Below the pieces are notes generated by a model, which made no database searches, had not been told where the DNA came from, and saw nothing but the letters and a program-made list of their open reading frames with translations. Shown here in pieces: positions 60,495 through 64,000 of a DNA stretch of 64,000 bases (positions are counted from its first letter, which is position 1; every line of letters starts with the position of its first letter). The stretch comes from an uncultured Lachnospiraceae bacterium. GTDB lineage: Bacteria > Bacillota > Clostridia > Lachnospirales > Lachnospiraceae. The position numbers were made by a program, and so were the translations under genes. The stretch covers positions 1-64,000 of the forward strand of contig CACZBK010000020.1 of NCBI GenBank assembly GCA_902779395.1. Direction: 5' to 3'.

Positions 60495-60736
60495 ACACAA
60501 TAAAACACCCTATATTCAAACAGGTGATAAGAGCATGATAATCCGGATAAGCGTACACAAACAAGCTGCAGAAGACCGCAACCATTTAATAAATCGTGTA
60601 TACTCAAACCAAATTATCTAATACGCATCTATCTCACACCTGCGCGCTACAGCGCCCTTTCTCTTTATTCAATCGGCATCATAACATATACAAAAAATAA
60701 TTGCAAGTATCTGTTATGAACAAAAAGCGCCGCGCC

Positions 60737-60745
60737 CTGTCCTCA
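60737..60745 (-). repeat. Half REP at the GGDEF gene stop
   Basis: CTGTCCTCA on the plus strand; on the minus strand TGAGGACAG begins with the stop codon of the GGDEF gene. Confidence 0.6.
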
Positions 60746-62134
60746 GCGCCTTCTGCGGTCCGGATGATTCTCATAATACTCTTTCTTATCGGCGTACATT
60801 CCCTGATCGGCATCACGCATAGCTATACGGATATCTTCTTTCTCCGAAACAACATGCATGCCTATCGCAAAATGCAGATCATCCACAGAAGTCTCACGCT
60901 CCCTTAATACCCGTATCTTTTCCTCCACCGCTTTTGTATCCATTCCGTTGGCAACGACCATGAACTCGTCACCTCCGGCGCGGAACACCTCGCACCCGGG
61001 GAACGCTTCCTTCAGCAATCCTGCCGCCCCTTTAAGCAGTCTGTCTCCTGCACTGTGGCCGTTTTCATCATTAACGGTCTTAAGGCCGTTCAGATCTGCA
61101 AATACGATGGCGTAAGGGTAAAGCGGAACCATTCTGCTGCTTAAGATATCATCCACCATTTCATTCATCTTATTCCTGTTCTTTACTCCGGTCAGAAGAT
61201 CGACGGAACTGAGTATTTCCATTTTCTGCAAAAGCTGATAGTTAGATATCTCCGAAGCTATAAAAAATGTTGAAAGTTCAAGCGTCTCTTTGATCTTTAC
61301 GGTAAGAGATACATCAAAATTAATGGCCCACATATATCCCAGAATATCCATCTTGTATTTCAGCGGCAAAAGCACTATGGTTTTTACTCCCGCGCCTATA
61401 AGTGACTTTTGCCATACGGGGGTAACCGTGCTCAGCCATTCCATATCACGCTCATCCTTGATGATCACACATGTACTGTCACCTATCGTTTTGTCCCAGC
61501 TAAGCATGATATCGTAAAAGTCTTCATTCAGATAAGTATCTATGGGAAGCAGACCGCAGTCCGGCTTCATAGCTTCACAAAGATTAATGCATTTGCGCGC
61601 GGAAACATCATTCAACAGGATACAGCAATGATCCGAATCACAGATCTGTCTTATATCTTCTATCACCTCATTGAGCGTTTCGCGCAGATCATCCGCGCCG
61701 CGCATCTTGATGCAGCTTTTCAATACTGCCTGGGAGTTTTCTGCGGAAAGCCGCGCCATCTGCTCAGGATCGGCTACAGGTGTAACATCATAAGAATACA
61801 GACAATATCCGACATTTTCCTTGTCTGATCGAAGAGGAAGCAGAAATATATTCAGCCAGAGTCCCATCTGGGGAAGCGGAACATAAGAATGAAGCGGCTC
61901 ACCAAGTATCGCGCAGCGATAACAGAAATCCTCAAAATTCTTGTTTTGGGGAAGATATTCTCCATAAGGAGAATCCGGAATAAAGGGCTTGTGCATCACA
62001 TTGATCATGTCATCACAATGCGCCTTGTTTCCGGCTGCTATTCGGATATTTCCGTATCCTCCGTCATCATAGCTTTCAACCGACATGATACATGTCTTGG
62101 TCTTATACGCTGATAAAATACTGTCGAAATCCAT
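60743..62134 (-). CDS. GAF-like sensor with GGDEF (diguanylate cyclase)
   Basis: 463 aa, cytoplasmic. N-terminal PAS-like region (about 1-130), a GAF-like domain around DSDHCCILLNDVSARKCINL and VIIKDE-type strands, then GGDEF: DLNGLKTVNDENGHSAGDRL and RAGGDEFMVVANGMD. Active site intact, RxxD inhibition site absent. Two Cys in the GAF part suggest a ligand or redox input (speculative). ATG 62134 follows GGGAGGGAGAGAAA. The stop TGA is the end of a half REP (60737-60745). Confidence 0.87.
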   Translation of the reverse strand: MDFDSILSAYKTKTCIMSVESYDDGGYGNIRIAAGNKAHCDDMINVMHKPFIPDSPYGEYLPQNKNFEDFCYRCAILGEPLHSYVPLPQMGLWLNIFLLPLRSDKENVGYCLYSYDVTPVADPEQMARLSAENSQAVLKSCIKMRGADDLRETLNEVIEDIRQICDSDHCCILLNDVSARKCINLCEAMKPDCGLLPIDTYLNEDFYDIMLSWDKTIGDSTCVIIKDERDMEWLSTVTPVWQKSLIGAGVKTIVLLPLKYKMDILGYMWAINFDVSLTVKIKETLELSTFFIASEISNYQLLQKMEILSSVDLLTGVKNRNKMNEMVDDILSSRMVPLYPYAIVFADLNGLKTVNDENGHSAGDRLLKGAAGLLKEAFPGCEVFRAGGDEFMVVANGMDTKAVEEKIRVLRERETSVDDLHFAIGMHVVSEKEDIRIAMRDADQGMYADKKEYYENHPDRRRR

Positions 62135-62194
62135 TTTCTCTCCCTCCCGCATCGATAATGATAACACAGAGGAAAAATACTATGCAAGATTATT

Positions 62195-63790
62195 TTACTC
62201 AGCCGCAAGAGAACAGACTTTCCTGTATGATAATGCTGCAAGAACAGATATTATCAGTATCAGAATACCCAGGATGATATCCCTGTTGATCTTCATCCCC
62301 AAAGCCACTACCAGTACGATAAGAGCAATATTGACAAACATATTGGGAAGGATATAAAGGCTGACTGCAGCTCCCTGTTTGACCACTTCTATCTCATTCT
62401 CCCAATCCAGCCTCATATGCTTAACTCCGCATACACAGCCCCATGTTGTAGAGAAAGCGCACAGACATAAACTCAGTATCACCGATAACAGCGATGTAAG
62501 CAGCGGCGTATGCGCTGCGATGCAGATACAGATCGTTGCAAAAAGCGAAAACGGCACCATCAGATAAATGTTAAAGAGCATCTTTCCCTGATAAAGCGCC
62601 TTTTTAGAAATGGGAAGGCTCTGAACGATCCAGTAATTTTTTCCTTCAAGAGATGGCGTGATCGCCGTAGTCGCTACCATGCCGATACAGAAATATACTA
62701 TCAGCGGGATAGCCGGATACAGCATCTCTTTAGTTACGGGAGCTCCCTGAGTAAGTGTGCTCACAGCTTTATCAACATCCACAAATAGTATGACTATGCC
62801 CAAAAGCAGCGCCATCAGCTCCCCTATCGCAGCGTTAGTCATATAGATGGTTGAACCCAGCATCCTCCTGAATTCTTTAAAAGCTATGGCATTATATATA
62901 CTGTGGCTCTTCCGCTCTTTCAATGAAAACTTCCCGGCTGCAGCATGCGACTTAAGCTTCGAATTGACGCTGCGGTAAGCCTTTCCTACCGGAATGAATA
63001 CCAGCTCAAACAGCAGCAGTGTCACGCCGATCATAAGTAAAATATCCCCCGGTTTAAGATGCATTACCGAATTTACGAACCACCCTGCAGGAGGATATAT
63101 TTTGCCTGCCTTGCTTAAATAAACCGAAATATCTGTAAGCGTTTCCTCTAACCGACCGTTTTTTGCAAGGGATTCTATGACAAAACGCAGGCAGAAGCAT
63201 GCGATCACTATCACAAATGTAAGCAGCGTCTGGATCAGATTATTCTTCTTAAATCCCGCGCTGATACCGGCGATGATATAACCGATAAAGGCAGCTGCAA
63301 GCATGGGAATAACAGGCAGGAAGAACGATAAGAGCAGCCACAGGCAAATAGCGAACAAACCGGGCTTTGCATATACTGCGTATCCGATAAGCATAGCAAG
63401 GGAGATGCTCAGATTCCAGGGCAGGCTCTTTATATACATATACAGGAATTTGCAGCCGGCCACCGTCTTTGCTTCGAACGGCAGGGACATGAGCATATCG
63501 TATTCCTTAAAGTTGAACAGATATCCGTTGGTCTTAAAGAGTGTAAGAAAAAATGCAAACAGTGATATCGTAAGCGCGCACAGCATCGGTATCACCTCTG
63601 TAAGCTCCATCTTTCCATATCCGATGCATGAAAAGACACAGTATGCCATCAGCATCAAATACAGGAACGCATATCCTATAAAGTTACCGATGATCCTTCC
63701 TTTTTTCTTCTTATCCCTGCAAAACCTGTATATATTCCACTGGCTGGTGGATAAAAGCAGGTTCTTTATCAATACCATGCTACTTTTCAT
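62195..63790 (-). CDS. ABC-2-type exporter permease
   Basis: 531 aa with about 12 hydrophobic segments (e.g. FLYLMLMAYCVFSCIG, LMALLLGIVILFVDVD, LSVILSLCLCAFSTTWGCVC). It resembles the large two-half permeases of YthQ/putative-exporter type that pair with a separate ATPase. ATG 63790 is 6 nt from GGAGG and overlaps the ATPase gene by 11 bp, so the two are one transporter. Substrate unknown. Confidence 0.83.
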   Translation of the reverse strand: MKSSMVLIKNLLLSTSQWNIYRFCRDKKKKGRIIGNFIGYAFLYLMLMAYCVFSCIGYGKMELTEVIPMLCALTISLFAFFLTLFKTNGYLFNFKEYDMLMSLPFEAKTVAGCKFLYMYIKSLPWNLSISLAMLIGYAVYAKPGLFAICLWLLLSFFLPVIPMLAAAFIGYIIAGISAGFKKNNLIQTLLTFVIVIACFCLRFVIESLAKNGRLEETLTDISVYLSKAGKIYPPAGWFVNSVMHLKPGDILLMIGVTLLLFELVFIPVGKAYRSVNSKLKSHAAAGKFSLKERKSHSIYNAIAFKEFRRMLGSTIYMTNAAIGELMALLLGIVILFVDVDKAVSTLTQGAPVTKEMLYPAIPLIVYFCIGMVATTAITPSLEGKNYWIVQSLPISKKALYQGKMLFNIYLMVPFSLFATICICIAAHTPLLTSLLSVILSLCLCAFSTTWGCVCGVKHMRLDWENEIEVVKQGAAVSLYILPNMFVNIALIVLVVALGMKINRDIILGILILIISVLAALSYRKVCSLAAE

Positions 63791-64000
63791 CCTGCACCTC
63801 CAGAAATACTTCTTCAAGCGACTTCTTGCCTACCAGTTCTTCCATTGTCCCGGAATCTATGATCTTTCCGCCTTTTATGATAGCCACCTTGTTACACAGT
63901 TTTTCTGCCACATCCAGCACATGGGTTGAGAAAAATATCGCTGTCCCCTTCTCACACAGCTCATGCATGATCTGCTTTAAAGTAAAGGCCGCCTTGGGAT
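63780..64000 (-). CDS. ABC transporter ATPase, C-terminal part, 5' end off window
   Basis: The C-terminal 73 codons of an ATPase continue beyond base 64000. H-loop in AIFFSTHVLDVAEKLCNKV and following IIKGGKIIDSGTMEELV are typical of ABC-2 drug/antibiotic exporter ATPases; Walker motifs are outside the window. Coupled to the permease gene at 63790. Confidence 0.88.
   Translation of the reverse strand, partial: PKAAFTLKQIMHELCEKGTAIFFSTHVLDVAEKLCNKVAIIKGGKIIDSGTMEELVGKKSLEEVFLEVQDEK

Larger units (their letters stand above)
60305..60742. other. 438-bp region without a gene: REPs, hairpin and terminator
   Basis: Contains REP copies 12-13, a GC-rich hairpin CCTTCCCC-CT-GGGGAAGG (60438-60455), the terminator at 60457-60494, then about 240 bp in which no coding frame or clear promoter is evident, up to the half REP that ends the GGDEF gene. 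Confidence 0.8.

Noticed and set aside
60305-60607. N-terminal extension of the ABC-F gene upstream of codon MFQIKN
   Set aside because: It runs through two REPs and a terminator and has no ribosome binding site; the ABC-F domain starts at 60304.

Overview
The window looks like a chromosomal segment of a low-to-moderate GC Gram-positive anaerobe of the Clostridia, most likely a Lachnospiraceae member close to Butyrivibrio or Pseudobutyrivibrio. This is inferred from AGGAGG-type ribosome binding sites, a type III glutamine synthetase, a Bce-type antimicrobial-peptide module, alpha-glucan enzymes (GH77, GH13, GH27, glycogen phosphorylase), a cytoplasmic sugar-binding-protein/GGDEF fusion and many lipoproteins. 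No rRNA, tRNA or CRISPR was seen.

Layout. 1-6.3 kb: truncated glnN with an attenuator-like leader, an orphan Mod-like DNA methyltransferase, an SPFH/ribbon-helix-helix pair and a lipoprotein operon. 6.4-9.5 kb: a 2-hydroxyacid dehydrogenase, an ECF sigma/membrane-partner pair and a CYTH protein. 9.4-20.5 kb: malQ, a histone-like Lys/Ala repeat protein, a secreted SH3b-NlpC/P60 hydrolase divergent from a CapA-like lipoprotein with WalR-like boxes between them, and a glgP/acyl-CoA synthetase/thioesterase unit. 20.7-25.3 kb: a BceRSAB-like module whose permease gene is broken by a 22-bp inverted copy of its own upstream sequence. 25.4-33.6 kb: carbohydrate genes (SGNH esterase, NahK-like kinase, sugar-binding GGDEF protein, GH13, radical SAM/SPASM protein) and a MATE exporter. 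33.7-39 kb: one long minus-strand series (pgeF, MBL, PlsC-like, GH27, S4-domain, DUF3783).

39-60.7 kb is an accessory archipelago of almost entirely minus-strand genes: nine GNAT-domain proteins, five of them fusions (GrpB-GNAT, LigT-GNAT, two P-loop kinase-GNAT, GNAT-DUF), a deoxyinosine glycosylase, methyltransferases, NUDIX, HAD, a chloramphenicol-phosphotransferase-like kinase, SDR, a heterodimeric ABC exporter and an ABC-F protein. It is peppered with at least 13 copies of a 31-bp palindromic REP-like element (ends TGAGGACA/TGTCCTCA, core GGGACGGTCC) and carries one REP-associated tyrosine transposase (RAYT) bracketed by two inverted copies. The REP ends coincide exactly with the TGA stop codons of seven genes. 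This REP/RAYT system with stop-codon docking is the most unusual feature of the window.

60.7-64 kb holds a GAF/GGDEF protein and an ABC-2 permease with the 3' end of its ATPase gene, which runs off the window.
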